Notes: generated by a model not told the origin, from the sequence alone. A stretch of DNA of 64,000 bases from Chryseobacterium scophthalmum (GCF_900143185.1 NZ_FSRQ01000003.1:186001-250000), one strand, 5' to 3'. Positions 1-8,985 are shown, counted from the stretch's first letter. Made by a program: numbers and translations.

Positions 1-1193
1 ATAACCTGTGCTCCTACACCTTGTTTTCCTAACCAATCTTTAATGAAATGAGCTCTGTCTGAAGAAAGCTTTTTGTTCTTAGCTTCATCTCCGGTTTTAT
101 CGGTATAACCGCCAATTTTTATTTTTGCATCGGGATATGCTTTTAAAATCGCTACTAAATTTTGTAATTGTCCTTCAGATCCTGCTTCTAAAGCATTCGC
201 ACTTCCTATTTTGAAATTCACATGGTCAAAATCATACCATTTTTTATTTAATGCATCATCGTTTGCAGCGTTTTTGTAGCCATCAGATTTTAAGAAGGTG
301 ATCATTTGATCTTCCAGTCCGCCTTTGTAACCCTTCAATGCCATTCCGTTTAAATCGATATCTTCATCAACTTTGGTGGTCGTCATTGTAGTTGTGTCGT
401 TTTGTGTCGACATCGTATCATTTACAGTATTTAAGCTGTCACCTGAAACAGTTGTTGTAGTTGTAGTTTCTTTTTTCTCACACTGTTTCCATAAGAAATA
501 TCCTGCTGCGATTAAAAGTAACAATGGAAGAAGCCATTTCCAGATAGAACCACCTTCGGAAGGAGTCGGGTTGTTTGGGAAAGTACCGCCATCCGCAACG
601 CTTCTGGTAACTTCTACTTTCGGTTCTTCGTGTGGAGTTGATGCAATGGTGTCGTTATCATTGTCAAACTTATAACCTTTTGCCCAATCACCAACATTTA
701 AAGATGCTAACGAAAGTCCGGCTGGTAAAAGTGTAGAAACAACTCCTTTCTGATCATTTAATAATGATGAAATACCAGATTTGTCTAGATTATTTTCTGC
801 AGCATATTTTCCTACGGAACCTACTGTTGCACCGGTAACTAGATTTAATAACGAAGATGAAGAATTGTTGCTGATTCCAGCATAGGTTGCAATGGTATTG
901 ATAATTCCACTAAGTTTATCACCGAAAATTGATGACAATAGTCCAGAAACCATAGAATTGTTAGACGCGGTGTCTAATAAATTCCCCAAAATACCTTGCG
1001 AAGAAGCATTGGAAATAGAATCCAATACTGCAGGATTGTCAGAATTGTTGGCTAATCCGCCTACAATCACCGGAAGTAAACCCGAAACGGCTTTAGAAAT
1101 CCCGGCTTCACTTTCTCCAAGTTGCGATGCAGCCTGAGAAACAAGTGCAGAACCTAGCTGCCCTTTGATAAGATCAATGATGTTTAATGACAT
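1..1193 (-). CDS. DUF937 / OmpA-family envelope protein (3' end outside window)
   Basis: The reading frame starts at an ATG at 1193 on the minus strand and runs off the window edge, so about 397 N-terminal residues are visible. Roughly the first 150 residues are Ala/Ser/Leu/Gly-rich and resemble the DUF937 (YidB-like) family. A short linker follows, then one membrane segment (GSIWKWLLPLLLLIAAGYFL) with a KQCEKK boundary, then a Thr-rich linker. The last visible part matches an OmpA-like peptidoglycan-binding domain, including KIKIGGYTDKTGDEAKNKKLS and a following SSDRA. I infer that the cytoplasmic or membrane-proximal DUF937 part is tethered through one helix to a cell-wall-binding periplasmic domain. 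The C-terminus of the OmpA domain is missing, so total length is unknown. Confidence 0.85.
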   Translation of the reverse strand, partial: MSLNIIDLIKGQLGSALVSQAASQLGESEAGISKAVSGLLPVIVGGLANNSDNPAVLDSISNASSQGILGNLLDTASNNSMVSGLLSSIFGDKLSGIINTIATYAGISNNSSSSLLNLVTGATVGSVGKYAAENNLDKSGISSLLNDQKGVVSTLLPAGLSLASLNVGDWAKGYKFDNDNDTIASTPHEEPKVEVTRSVADGGTFPNNPTPSEGGSIWKWLLPLLLLIAAGYFLWKQCEKKETTTTTTVSGDSLNTVNDTMSTQNDTTTMTTTKVDEDIDLNGMALKGYKGGLEDQMITFLKSDGYKNAANDDALNKKWYDFDHVNFKIGSANALEAGSEGQLQNLVAILKAYPDAKIKIGGYTDKTGDEAKNKKLSSDRAHFIKDWLGKQGVGAQV

Positions 1194-1263
1194 ATTAATT
1201 TATTTTGAAGTTAATGTGAGATAAATTTAATCAAAAATCTATCCAAATCATAGGTTTCAAGAA

Positions 1264-1298
1264 AAATCTGCAAAAATTCTTAAAATTTTTGCAGATTT
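1264..1298 (-). terminator. Rho-independent terminator after proS
   Basis: A perfect 15-bp stem (1264-1278 with 1284-1298) and a 5-nt loop lie just past the proS stop. On the minus strand the stem is followed by a T-rich run. Confidence 0.7.
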
Positions 1299-1319
1299 AA
1301 TAATTATTATGTTAAAGTC

Positions 1320-2795
1320 TTAGTAAGCTTTAGCAAATAAAACTCTTCTTTTTGATGGTTTCCCAGAGATCAAAGAAACACCTTCTTCAATATCATCGTC
1401 TAGAGGAATACATCTAATGGTTGCTTTAGTTTCTTCTTTAATCTGCTCTTCCTCTTCAGCAGTTCCGTCCCAATGTGCGTAGATGAATCCTGGCTTTTCT
1501 TCTAAAACTTTTTTAAATTCATCATAAGAATCTACTTTCGTGAAATTGTTTTTTCTAAACTCAAAAGCTTTAGTGTACATATCCTGCTGAATGGTTTTCA
1601 ATAAATCTTCGATATAAGAATCTAAACCTTCCAATGGACGCGTTTCTTTCGTAAGATTATCTCTTCTTGCGATTTCTACAGATTTGTTTTCTAAATCTCT
1701 AGGACCCATTGCAATTCTCAACGGAACACCTTTCAATTCGTATTCTGCAAATTTCCAACCTGGTTTGTTTTGAGTATCATTATCAAATTTAACTGAGATA
1801 CCTTTCAGTTTTAATTTATTTTGAATTTCTAAAGCTACCTCACTAATCTGATTTAGTTGCTCTTCTCCTTTAAAGATAGGAACAATTACCACTTGGATCG
1901 GTGCCAAAGTTGGAGGAAGTACTAAACCAAGATCATCAGAATGCGTCATAATTAAAGCACCCATCAAACGCGTAGAAGTTCCCCAAGAAGTTGCCCAAGC
2001 GTGTTCGATTTTTCCTTCTTTGTTAGTGAATTTTACGTCGAATGCTTTTGCGAAATTTTGTCCAAGGAAGTGAGAAGTTCCTGCCTGAAGCGCTTTTCCA
2101 TCCTGCATTAATGCTTCAATACAATACGTTTCATCTGCACCTGCAAATCTCTCTGAAGGTGTTTTTAAACCTTGTACAACAGGCATTGCCATAAAGTTTT
2201 CTGCAAAATCTGCATATACTTTATTCATTTTTTCTGCTTCTTCTACCGCTTCATCTTTGGTAGCATGAGCGGTGTGACCTTCCTGCCATAAAAACTCTGA
2301 AGTTCTTAAGAATAGACGGGTTCTCATTTCCCAACGCACAACATTTGCCCATTGGTTGATAAGAATTGGTAAATCTCTGTATGACTGAATCCAGCCTTTA
2401 TAAGTATTCCAGATGATTGCTTCAGAAGTTGGTCTTACGATAAGCTCTTCTTCTAATTTAGCTTCCGGGTCAACAATTAATTTCCCTGGATTATCTGGAT
2501 CATTTTTTAGTCTGTAATGCGTTACTACAGCACATTCTTTAGCAAAACCTTCAGCGTTTTTTTCTTCAGCTTCAAACAAGCTTTTGGGCACAAAAAGCGG
2601 GAAGTAAGCATTAACGTGACCCGTTTCTTTGAACTTTTTGTCCATCTCATCACGCATTTTTTCCCAGATTGCATACCCGTATGGTTTTATAACCATAGAG
2701 CCTCTCACGCCTGAGTTTTCAGCCAAATCAGCTTTCACAACCAATTCATTATACCATTTGCTGTAATCTTCGCTTCTTGAAGTTAATTTTGCCAT
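1320..2795 (-). CDS. proS: Prolyl-tRNA synthetase, archaeal/eukaryote-like type
   Basis: Charges tRNA-Pro with proline in the cytoplasm. The protein is 491 residues, the length of the short type that lacks the editing insertion of the E. coli enzyme. Class II motif 2 is visible as [20 protein letters not shown], with the proline-site TxE (RTSE) inside it. Motif 3 is seen around [17 protein letters not shown], followed by the anticodon-binding domain ([14 protein letters not shown]). The C-terminal extension typical of this type is present ([13 protein letters not shown]), but the cysteine cluster that binds zinc in some homologues is not. It is transcribed alone, with a terminator directly downstream. 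The upstream region diverges from the lipoprotein gene at 2942. Confidence 0.97.
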   Translation of the reverse strand: MAKLTSRSEDYSKWYNELVVKADLAENSGVRGSMVIKPYGYAIWEKMRDEMDKKFKETGHVNAYFPLFVPKSLFEAEEKNAEGFAKECAVVTHYRLKNDPDNPGKLIVDPEAKLEEELIVRPTSEAIIWNTYKGWIQSYRDLPILINQWANVVRWEMRTRLFLRTSEFLWQEGHTAHATKDEAVEEAEKMNKVYADFAENFMAMPVVQGLKTPSERFAGADETYCIEALMQDGKALQAGTSHFLGQNFAKAFDVKFTNKEGKIEHAWATSWGTSTRLMGALIMTHSDDLGLVLPPTLAPIQVVIVPIFKGEEQLNQISEVALEIQNKLKLKGISVKFDNDTQNKPGWKFAEYELKGVPLRIAMGPRDLENKSVEIARRDNLTKETRPLEGLDSYIEDLLKTIQQDMYTKAFEFRKNNFTKVDSYDEFKKVLEEKPGFIYAHWDGTAEEEEQIKEETKATIRCIPLDDDIEEGVSLISGKPSKRRVLFAKAY

Positions 2796-2865
2796 TAATT
2801 TTTTTTTAATATTTTAACTTTTCTAAAATTATGTAATCTAAAAATAAAGATCTATTTTTGATAGA

Positions 2866-2896
2866 TTTTTGTTACCAATAAGTTGGTATATTTTTG
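2866..2896 (+). promoter_or_regulatory. Bacteroidetes-type promoter for the 2942 gene
   Basis: A TTTTTG -33-like box (2866-2871), a 17-nt spacer and a TATTTTTG -7 box (2889-2896) match the TTTG / TAnnTTTG consensus of this phylum. Transcription would start about 40 nt before the ATG at 2942. Confidence 0.55.
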
Positions 2897-2941
2897 GTAC
2901 AGAATGCAAATATAATTTAAATTAAAAATTTTTACATTATC

Positions 2942-4015
2942 ATGAAAAGAAATATACATAAAAATTTACTTGGAATGCTAAAATCGAAAAGTATTTTAGC
3001 CGTTGCAAGTGGATTGTTGTTAATGTCTTGTGGTGCACAGATGGGTGGATATAGCGAGACTGATGGGGTGTATTACGACCCAAATAAAGATACGTTGCCG
3101 GAAGGTGTCATCATCAATGGTAATGAAGGAAACAGAGTAGGAGAATATTATGATTATTATCAGGATGACTCTAATCTGGTTCAAAACGCTCAAATAAATG
3201 CTGCTCAACAAGATAATCGTTACAGCAACTGGAATAACTCCAATTGGAATGGTAATGCTACCGATTCTGACTGGGGTAATTTTGCAGGAAACGAAACCAA
3301 CTACTACGACAATTCGTGGGGAATGATGGGTTGGGGTTCACCTTGGGGTTGGGGCGGAGGCTTCGGTTCTTATTGGGGATCTGGTTGGGGCATGGGAATG
3401 TCTTTTGGCTGGGGTAATTCTTGGGGATGGGGAGGCTACAATCCTTATTGGGGAATGGGCTGGAACTATGGTTGGAATAATTATTGGGGATATAATCCTT
3501 TCTGGGGTGGTTATTACGGAAATCCTTATTGGGGATGGGGTGGTTACTATAACAGAATTCCTTACGCAAGAAGTGGAGCAAACGGAAGATTTGGTACTTC
3601 TGGACCTGGAGCTTACAGAACGAATAATTCTGCTTTAAAGAGCGCTTATAATAACGGAGCTGGTTTCCGAAATAATAATTCAAGTATGAGAGCTGGTTCT
3701 TACAGACAGCCTACCAATATGAATAATGGAGGGTATAGAACTAACAACGGAGGTTATCGTAATCCTAATAATGGTATGAGACCTAATATGAATAACGGTG
3801 TAAGATCTACAAGACCAAATTATAACTACAATCAGCAACAACAATCTCAGCCAAGATACAGAAATGAAAGTACAAGACCGAGTGATAATGGAGGTTTCAG
3901 ATCAGGAGGTTTTAATTCTGGAAGTAGCAGTGGCGGCTTCAGAGGTGGTTCTTCCGGAGGTGGAGGAGGTATGAGATCCGGCGGAGGCGGCGGTTTCAGA
4001 TCAGGTGGTAGATAA
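2942..4015 (+). CDS. Trp/Gly/Tyr/Asn-rich lipoprotein
   Basis: A 357-residue predicted lipoprotein. The signal peptide ends in a lipobox, LLMSC, with the acylated cysteine at residue 30; a later Met at residue 12 could be the true start. Residues ~125-205 are a low-complexity block of W, G, Y, N, F and P repeats (WGWGG, YWGMGW, NPYWG). The tail is Arg/Asn/Gly-rich and ends in GGGG/FRSGG repeats. No enzymatic motif is visible. It is the first gene of a pair with the OmpP1-type porin 29 nt downstream. That suggests an outer-membrane or surface role linked to the porin, but the function is unknown. Similar proteins in databases carry uninformative names. Confidence 0.8.
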   Translation: MKRNIHKNLLGMLKSKSILAVASGLLLMSCGAQMGGYSETDGVYYDPNKDTLPEGVIINGNEGNRVGEYYDYYQDDSNLVQNAQINAAQQDNRYSNWNNSNWNGNATDSDWGNFAGNETNYYDNSWGMMGWGSPWGWGGGFGSYWGSGWGMGMSFGWGNSWGWGGYNPYWGMGWNYGWNNYWGYNPFWGGYYGNPYWGWGGYYNRIPYARSGANGRFGTSGPGAYRTNNSALKSAYNNGAGFRNNNSSMRAGSYRQPTNMNNGGYRTNNGGYRNPNNGMRPNMNNGVRSTRPNYNYNQQQQSQPRYRNESTRPSDNGGFRSGGFNSGSSSGGFRGGSSGGGGGMRSGGGGGFRSGGR

Positions 4016-4044
4016 TATTCAACTTAATAACTATTAAAAAAATA

Positions 4045-5472
4045 ATGTTAAAAAAATCTCTAGTATTAATAGGTGTGACTGCAGCATTCTATTTGCAGGC
4101 TCAGGATATATCAACGATAAGAAATTCAATTGATGTTTATTCAAACACCCCAATGGTTGGATCATCAAAGTTCAATGCAATGGTAGGATCTAACGGAGCT
4201 TTGGGAGGTGATGCTACATCGCTTCTTACCAACCCGGCAGGTTTGGGTGTTGCAATTGCAGGTGATGTTTCCGCAACTTTATCCGTTACAGGTAATAAAA
4301 ATACAAGCACTTTAGCAGGATCTTCAGTTAATTATAATATTACTAAAGGAAATCTTGGAAATGCAAGTGGTGTTGCTACTTTTCAGTTGATGACAGAAAC
4401 TCCTTGGAAGTTTATTAATTTGGGAGCAAGTATTTCTACACAGTCACTTGAAAATTATGTAGAAACTGGCGGGAATACCAATATTTCAATTCCAAAAAAT
4501 CTTGTTGACGGTTCAGGAAATGCTGTGGTAGGTAATCTTGCTTATTTGGGGCATGCTTATAACAGATACGGAACTCAGACTAAATTTAATCTTGGAGTAG
4601 GTGCCAATTACAACAACTCTTTATATCTTGGTGCAAGTATTAATATGCATTATGCAGATTTGGAGCAGTATGACAGCGCCAATTTTGGGTTAGATTTAGA
4701 CAATACGATCTACTCATTTGATAAACAATACACTCCTTTTTCTGAAAAATCAAACGGTTTTTCTGCAACTTTGGGGGTAATTGGTAAGATTACTAATCAG
4801 TTTAGATTGGGAGCTTCAATTGAAACTCCAACATGGTGGAGCATCGACAGGATCTACTCAGATTATTATACAGGATCTGATGGATTAATTTACTTTGATA
4901 ATTTTGTAGAAGACAGATCTTTCAGATCACCGATGAAAGCTACTTTAAGTGGTGCTTTTGTTCCTACAAAGAATTTTGCAATTAACGTAGATTATACTTT
5001 GGGATTAACGAAACCTAAATATAAAGTTCAGGGTGCTGCAGAAACTGAATTGAATTCTTTCTTTAGCGATTCATACAAAAATTTATCAGAAGTAAAAGTT
5101 GGGGCTGAATATAGAATCAAAGCTTTCAGATTGAGAGGTGGTTATTCTTACGCTTCAAGCCCGTTTGACGCAATGACAATTAGTGCTTATTCTAATAATG
5201 GTCAGGCTGGAGATACTAATTACAGCGATTTGATTTTAGGAGCTAGAAACACGATTGGTGCAGGTATCGGATATGATTTCGGTAAATTCTATGTTGATGC
5301 AGCGTATCAAAACATCAGTTCTAAGTATAAAAATCCTTTCTTAAGCGGAAACGAAAGCTTCGGAACAGGATATTATTCAGGTGATTTTGATGTAGCTACG
5401 CCAAATTCAGTAGTTTCAGACGTTAAGAATATAAGAAATAATTTCTTCCTAACAGTAGGTTGGAAATTCTAA
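4045..5472 (+). CDS. OmpP1/FadL/TodX-family outer-membrane porin
   Basis: A 475-residue outer-membrane beta-barrel. It has a signal peptide (MLKKSLVLIGVTAAFYLQAQ) and then the early sequence SSKFNAMVGSNGALGGDATS, followed by LLTNPAGLG, a hallmark of the OmpP1/FadL family. In FadL that N-terminal region forms the hatch. Many alternating short strands follow, and the last residues (NNFFLTVGWKF) end in phenylalanine, as barrel-assembly substrates do. The family moves long-chain fatty acids or other hydrophobic compounds across the outer membrane; the substrate here cannot be read from sequence. It is probably cotranscribed with the Trp/Gly-rich lipoprotein upstream. Confidence 0.9.
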   Translation: MLKKSLVLIGVTAAFYLQAQDISTIRNSIDVYSNTPMVGSSKFNAMVGSNGALGGDATSLLTNPAGLGVAIAGDVSATLSVTGNKNTSTLAGSSVNYNITKGNLGNASGVATFQLMTETPWKFINLGASISTQSLENYVETGGNTNISIPKNLVDGSGNAVVGNLAYLGHAYNRYGTQTKFNLGVGANYNNSLYLGASINMHYADLEQYDSANFGLDLDNTIYSFDKQYTPFSEKSNGFSATLGVIGKITNQFRLGASIETPTWWSIDRIYSDYYTGSDGLIYFDNFVEDRSFRSPMKATLSGAFVPTKNFAINVDYTLGLTKPKYKVQGAAETELNSFFSDSYKNLSEVKVGAEYRIKAFRLRGGYSYASSPFDAMTISAYSNNGQAGDTNYSDLILGARNTIGAGIGYDFGKFYVDAAYQNISSKYKNPFLSGNESFGTGYYSGDFDVATPNSVVSDVKNIRNNFFLTVGWKF

Positions 5473-5491
5473 AATACTATTTCTAAAACAT

Positions 5492-5528
5492 AAAAAAGGC
5501 TTCGGGAAAATTTCTCGAAGCCTTTTTA
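5492..5528 (+). terminator. Bidirectional terminator between convergent porin and ZIP genes
   Basis: A strong hairpin, AAAAAGGCTTCG paired with CGAAGCCTTTTT, is flanked by A and T runs on both sides. It can end transcription of the porin (+) and of the ZIP transporter (-). Confidence 0.85.
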
Positions 5529-5546
5529 TTTATCTTAAAATTAAAT

Positions 5547-6263
5547 TTAATGATGATGGCCTACATGAGAATGATCATGGAATAAATGCATCATTAAAGC
5601 CAATGAAACTCCCAAAATAACCAATCCTATTTTAGACCAATCAATATTGTGGTTTTTATTACTTTCAAATATAATAACAGAAGAGATATGCAGGAAGATT
5701 CCGCCTACAATGGCTAAAAAGTAAGGTTGCCAAGCTGGATTAAAATAGTTTCCTAAAAGCATTCCAAACGGTGAAGCTAAAGCAAATAACGCAACAATTA
5801 ATATTGAAGGATAAGATATTTTTGAATTTGTTCTGTTAAATAAAAATGCTCCCAAAATAAAAGAAATAGGCAAGTTATGAAACAAAATTCCCAACAGATA
5901 AGGTGAAAACGGGTTCGTTTCATTAGCTAAAGGAATTCCTTCAATAAAAGCATGAATAAAAAGCCCGACCATTAATGCCATCGGAAGAATATTGCTTTCT
6001 CCATGATGATGAAAATGTCCGTGCTCAAAACCTTTAGTCAAGGCTTCAAGAATCATCTGTAGCAAAACTCCACCAATAACGAAAATCCCAAGATTACCAA
6101 TGTCTGAAGTATAAACCTGTGGAAAAACTTCATTTAAACAAATGGTAATTAAAAATCCGGCACTTAAAATCAATAAATTTTTGGAAAATTTTTCTTTTTG
6201 TCCAAAATATTTACCGAGTAAAACTCCGGCAACGACACTTAAAATAAGGAGAATGAAAATCAT
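5547..6263 (-). CDS. ZIP-family divalent metal transporter
   Basis: An inner-membrane transporter of the ZIP family (zinc, iron or manganese import; the metal cannot be told here). The open frame extends to 6299, but the ATG at 6263 (protein MIFILLILSVV, 238 residues) gives a normal first membrane helix and sits right after the stop of the upstream gene. Signature metal-site motifs are HAFIEG in the middle of the protein and HNLPISF in the next helix. A histidine-rich loop precedes them (GHFHHHGES), and the C-terminus is also His-rich (FHDHSHVGHHH). It is the third gene of a tight operon with a small membrane protein and a methyltransferase. Confidence 0.9.
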   Translation of the reverse strand: MIFILLILSVVAGVLLGKYFGQKEKFSKNLLILSAGFLITICLNEVFPQVYTSDIGNLGIFVIGGVLLQMILEALTKGFEHGHFHHHGESNILPMALMVGLFIHAFIEGIPLANETNPFSPYLLGILFHNLPISFILGAFLFNRTNSKISYPSILIVALFALASPFGMLLGNYFNPAWQPYFLAIVGGIFLHISSVIIFESNKNHNIDWSKIGLVILGVSLALMMHLFHDHSHVGHHH

Positions 6264-6264
6264 A

Positions 6265-6516
6265 TTAATTAAAAATGGGTGATAAACAAAATAAAACAAT
6301 GACCAGATTCACACCTATTATCATAAGATGTATACCAAAGTTAGTTTTATTTTGAAATAAAATTTTCTTGAAAAAGATTACAAATATTCCAATGATTACT
6401 AATAAACTTGAAATAACAAATGGAAGTGGAGGTGTATGACTATGAAAATATCCGAACTTAATTCCACCAAATATTGAAATTAATGTTAATATTGTAAATA
6501 ATATATTGGTCACCAT
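6265..6516 (-). CDS. Small membrane protein, unknown function
   Basis: An 83-residue protein with three likely membrane helices (around residues 2-22, 31-50 and 60-80). The loop between the first two carries GYFHSHTPPLP, with two histidines. I do not recognise a family. The gene lies 20 nt after the methyltransferase stop, and its own stop nearly abuts the ZIP transporter start. Translational coupling to the transporter and a role near metal uptake or envelope are possible, but this is inference only. Confidence 0.65.
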   Translation of the reverse strand: MVTNILFTILTLISIFGGIKFGYFHSHTPPLPFVISSLLVIIGIFVIFFKKILFQNKTNFGIHLMIIGVNLVIVLFCLSPIFN

Positions 6517-6536
6517 TCAAAGTGCAATTTTTTGAT

Positions 6537-7262
6537 TTATTTTTTCTTAAATAAATTGATACAACGTGGTGAAATATCTTTATTGAAATCATTCAATTGA
6601 TAATCTCCCCAGATTTTAACTCTCTCAAAACCGCTTTCTTCAGCATAATTTTTAATGGTTTCCAAAGTATGAAGCTTTACTTTTTCGAAAAAGTGATGAG
6701 ATTTTCCGTCTGCTTCAAATCTTATATTTTTAATAATATGTCTGTCTTCGATTTTTTTAGAAATTTTAAAATCAATTCCTTCTCTGCTGATAACTGTTTC
6801 AGGAACCAAAGTGTTTCGTACGAATTCTTCATTCAGATAATCTAAAACAAAATAACCGTCTTTTTTCAAAGCATTGTAAACCGATTGAAAAACTTTTTTA
6901 TCATCTTCTACATTATCAAAATATCCGAAGCTTGTAAAAAGATTAAAAACCGCATCTACAGGATCGTAATCAATAGGATTTCGCATATCGTGAACATCGA
7001 AAATCAACGTTTGGTTCTCAAACTGTTTATTATGCTCAATACTTTGGCGGGAAAGATCTAATCCCAATACATCGTAACCCAATTTATTAAGAAAAACCGA
7101 GTGTCTTCCCTTTCCACAAGCAAGATCAATGATTTTTGCCGATTGAGGAAGCTCTAACTCTGAAGTAAGCTTAGTGATAAAGTTTTCAGCTTCTGTATAA
7201 TTTCTGTTGCTGTATAATAAGTGATAATAAGGGGTATCAAACCAAGATTCAAACCATTCCAT
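6537..7262 (-). CDS. Class I SAM-dependent methyltransferase
   Basis: A 241-residue Rossmann-fold methyltransferase. The AdoMet motif I is IIDLACGKGRHSVFLNKLG (around residues 45-63), and motif II has the acidic residue in VLGLDLS. A DAVFNLFTSFGYF segment fits motif IV of the small-molecule methyltransferase class. The C-terminal half (VISREGIDFKISKKIEDRH and later) is a beta-rich cap seen in this group. The substrate is not identifiable. It heads an operon with the small membrane protein and the ZIP transporter. A TATTTTTG box ends only 4 nt before its ATG. Confidence 0.88.
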   Translation of the reverse strand: MEWFESWFDTPYYHLLYSNRNYTEAENFITKLTSELELPQSAKIIDLACGKGRHSVFLNKLGYDVLGLDLSRQSIEHNKQFENQTLIFDVHDMRNPIDYDPVDAVFNLFTSFGYFDNVEDDKKVFQSVYNALKKDGYFVLDYLNEEFVRNTLVPETVISREGIDFKISKKIEDRHIIKNIRFEADGKSHHFFEKVKLHTLETIKNYAEESGFERVKIWGDYQLNDFNKDISPRCINLFKKK

Positions 7263-7266
7263 GATG

Positions 7267-7274
7267 CAAAAATA
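7267..7274 (-). promoter_or_regulatory. -7 box 4 nt upstream of the methyltransferase start
   Basis: On the minus strand TATTTTTG (TAnnTTTG consensus) is followed by CATC and then the ATG at 7262. Transcription would start at or next to the start codon. Confidence 0.45.
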
Positions 7275-7297
7275 GTGTTTTTGATTGATGGTACATC

Positions 7298-7363
7298 GTT
7301 GTTGGTTGATGGTTTTTATAAGATAGAGCGATTTCTATCAACTATAAACTGACAACCAACAAC
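7298..7363. repeat. Imperfect long inverted repeat between divergent genes
   Basis: The left arm 7298-7325 (GTTGTTGGTTGATGG...) and right arm 7336-7363 (...GACAACCAACAAC) are roughly complementary over about 28 nt around a 10-nt centre. It lies between the two divergent methyltransferase genes. Confidence 0.6.
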
Positions 7364-7372
7364 TAAAATGAC

Positions 7373-7380
7373 TATTTTTG
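7373..7380 (+). promoter_or_regulatory. -7 box 4 nt upstream of the THUMP methyltransferase start
   Basis: TATTTTTG is followed by CAAA and then the ATG at 7385. The arrangement mirrors the divergent gene at 7262. Confidence 0.45.
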
Positions 7381-7384
7381 CAAA

Positions 7385-8554
7385 ATGGATACAGAAAATC
7401 TAAAAATTCAGATAAAAACATTCTTCGGATTAGAACCTATTCTTGCTGAGGAAGTTAAAAAATTAGGTGGAAGAAATGTGGAACTTAAAAACCGTGCAGT
7501 AAACTGTGAAGGTGATTTAGGTTTTTTATATAAAGTTAATTACGCTGCAAGAACTGCATTGAAAGTTTTGGTGCCGATTGAAGAGTTTAAAGCTTATAAT
7601 GAAAGCAAATATTACGATAAACTTTTCAAATTTGAATGGGACGAATTTATGGATGTCAATCAGACTTTTGCCATCGATTCTACCGTAAACTCAGAAAGAT
7701 TCAGTCATTCTCAGTTTATGACTTTTAAGATGAAAGATGCCATCGTAGATTATTTCCAAAATAAATACGGGAAAAGACCAAGTATTGAAACAAAATCTCC
7801 GGATATCAAATTTCATTTGCACATCGACAGAGAATTGGTCACGATTTCATTAGATTCTTCAGGTGATGCTTTGTTTAAAAGAGGCTACAGAAAAGAGCAG
7901 GGTGAAGCGCCAATCAATGAAGTTTTGGCAAGCGGGATGTTGCAATTGGCAGGTTGGGACGGGAAAGGAAATTTCCTTGATCCGATGTGCGGTTCTGGAA
8001 CACTTTTAATTGAAGCGGCAATGATTGCTTTGGATCTTCCGGCACAGACTTTTAGAAAAAGGTTTGGTTTCCAAAACTGGAAAAACTATGATGCGGATTT
8101 ATTTTCAAAAATAAAAGAAGTAAGAATTAATCGTGTGAAAGAATTTACAGGTAAAATTGTAGGATACGATATTGATGGCAGAATGTTGAATGCTGCAGAA
8201 GCAAACATAGAATCTGCAGAAATGGAAGATTTGATTGAGGTAAGAAGACAAGATTTCTTCGAATCTAAAAAAGATTTATTCCCGTTATTAATGGTTTTCA
8301 ACCCGCCTTATGATGAACGAATTTCTATTAATGATGATGATTTTTACAAAAAAATAGGAGATACTTTCAAAACACATTATCCAAATACTTTGGCTTGGCT
8401 GATTTCTTCAGATCTGGAAGCAGTAAAGAAAATCGGACTTCGACCTTCAAGAAAAATAAAACTTTTCAACGGAAAACTGGAAACCAGATTTTTACAGTAT
8501 GAAATGTATGAGGGAACGAAAAAAGTTCATAAATTAGATGAAAATAAAAAATAA
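7385..8554 (+). CDS. THUMP-domain class I RNA methyltransferase (RlmL N-terminal-like)
   Basis: A 389-residue protein resembling the N-terminal half of RlmL, which makes N2-methylguanosine in 23S rRNA. Residues ~1-160 contain the ferredoxin-like and THUMP RNA-binding region (FFGLEPILAEEVKKLGG at the start; RELVTISLDSSGDALFKRGYR at the junction). The catalytic domain has the AdoMet motif FLDPMCGSGTLLIEAAMIA. The N6/N2-methyltransferase motif IV appears as VFNPPYDERI (N-P-P-Y). The second RlmK-like domain of the E. coli fusion protein is absent, as is usual in Bacteroidetes. The gene starts the plus-strand side of a divergent pair. Confidence 0.93.
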   Translation: MDTENLKIQIKTFFGLEPILAEEVKKLGGRNVELKNRAVNCEGDLGFLYKVNYAARTALKVLVPIEEFKAYNESKYYDKLFKFEWDEFMDVNQTFAIDSTVNSERFSHSQFMTFKMKDAIVDYFQNKYGKRPSIETKSPDIKFHLHIDRELVTISLDSSGDALFKRGYRKEQGEAPINEVLASGMLQLAGWDGKGNFLDPMCGSGTLLIEAAMIALDLPAQTFRKRFGFQNWKNYDADLFSKIKEVRINRVKEFTGKIVGYDIDGRMLNAAEANIESAEMEDLIEVRRQDFFESKKDLFPLLMVFNPPYDERISINDDDFYKKIGDTFKTHYPNTLAWLISSDLEAVKKIGLRPSRKIKLFNGKLETRFLQYEMYEGTKKVHKLDENKK

Positions 8555-8556
8555 AT

Positions 8557-8955
8557 ATGCCTTTTGATTTTCTTGATGGTTTGTCAGTTCTTGCAGAATT
8601 TTTAAGTTTTGGATCTTCTTCAAAATCATCTTCGGATTCTGAAAAAAATACAAAACCTTCAAAAAAATCAAAATACACAACAGAATTATGGAGTGGAAGC
8701 TTTCTTGTGATCGCTTCCATTCTTTATTTTATTGTTTTCAAAGATCCTTTTCCGGAAGAAAATTATATACAAAGTGTACTAATTTGTACTCTTATCGGTT
8801 TTGCTATTTATTTCATTCTATTTTTCTCGCTTTATCATCTCGGACTTTTTTATTTTAAAAGTCTTTTTAAACTTATTTTTTTTAGTAGTTCGGTGATTTT
8901 GCTGGCGATTTCTTTTGTACTATTCATTTATTACCAATCAGGAATTTTCTTTTAG
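8557..8955 (+). CDS. Small multi-pass membrane protein, unknown function
   Basis: A 132-residue protein starting 2 nt after the stop of the THUMP methyltransferase, so probably cotranscribed and coupled. Residues 1-40 are hydrophilic and rich in Ser and Lys (SSSKSSSDSEKN). Three or four hydrophobic helices follow (about residues 48-62, 73-95, 100-128). No family is recognised and no catalytic motif is visible. Confidence 0.65.
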   Translation: MPFDFLDGLSVLAEFLSFGSSSKSSSDSEKNTKPSKKSKYTTELWSGSFLVIASILYFIVFKDPFPEENYIQSVLICTLIGFAIYFILFFSLYHLGLFYFKSLFKLIFFSSSVILLAISFVLFIYYQSGIFF

Positions 8956-8985
8956 AAAATACTTTTATTTCTTTTACAAAACAGT

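Noticed and set aside
3258..3683. Long minus-strand frame (141 residues) opposite the lipoprotein gene
   Set aside because: It is a shadow of the biased Trp/Gly repeats; the plus-strand product has a clean lipobox and fits its neighbour.
3900..4012. GGAGGT/GGCGGA-rich stretch, considered as a simple-sequence repeat or phase-variation tract
   Set aside because: It encodes the Gly-rich tail in frame. No homopolymer long enough for slip-strand switching is present.
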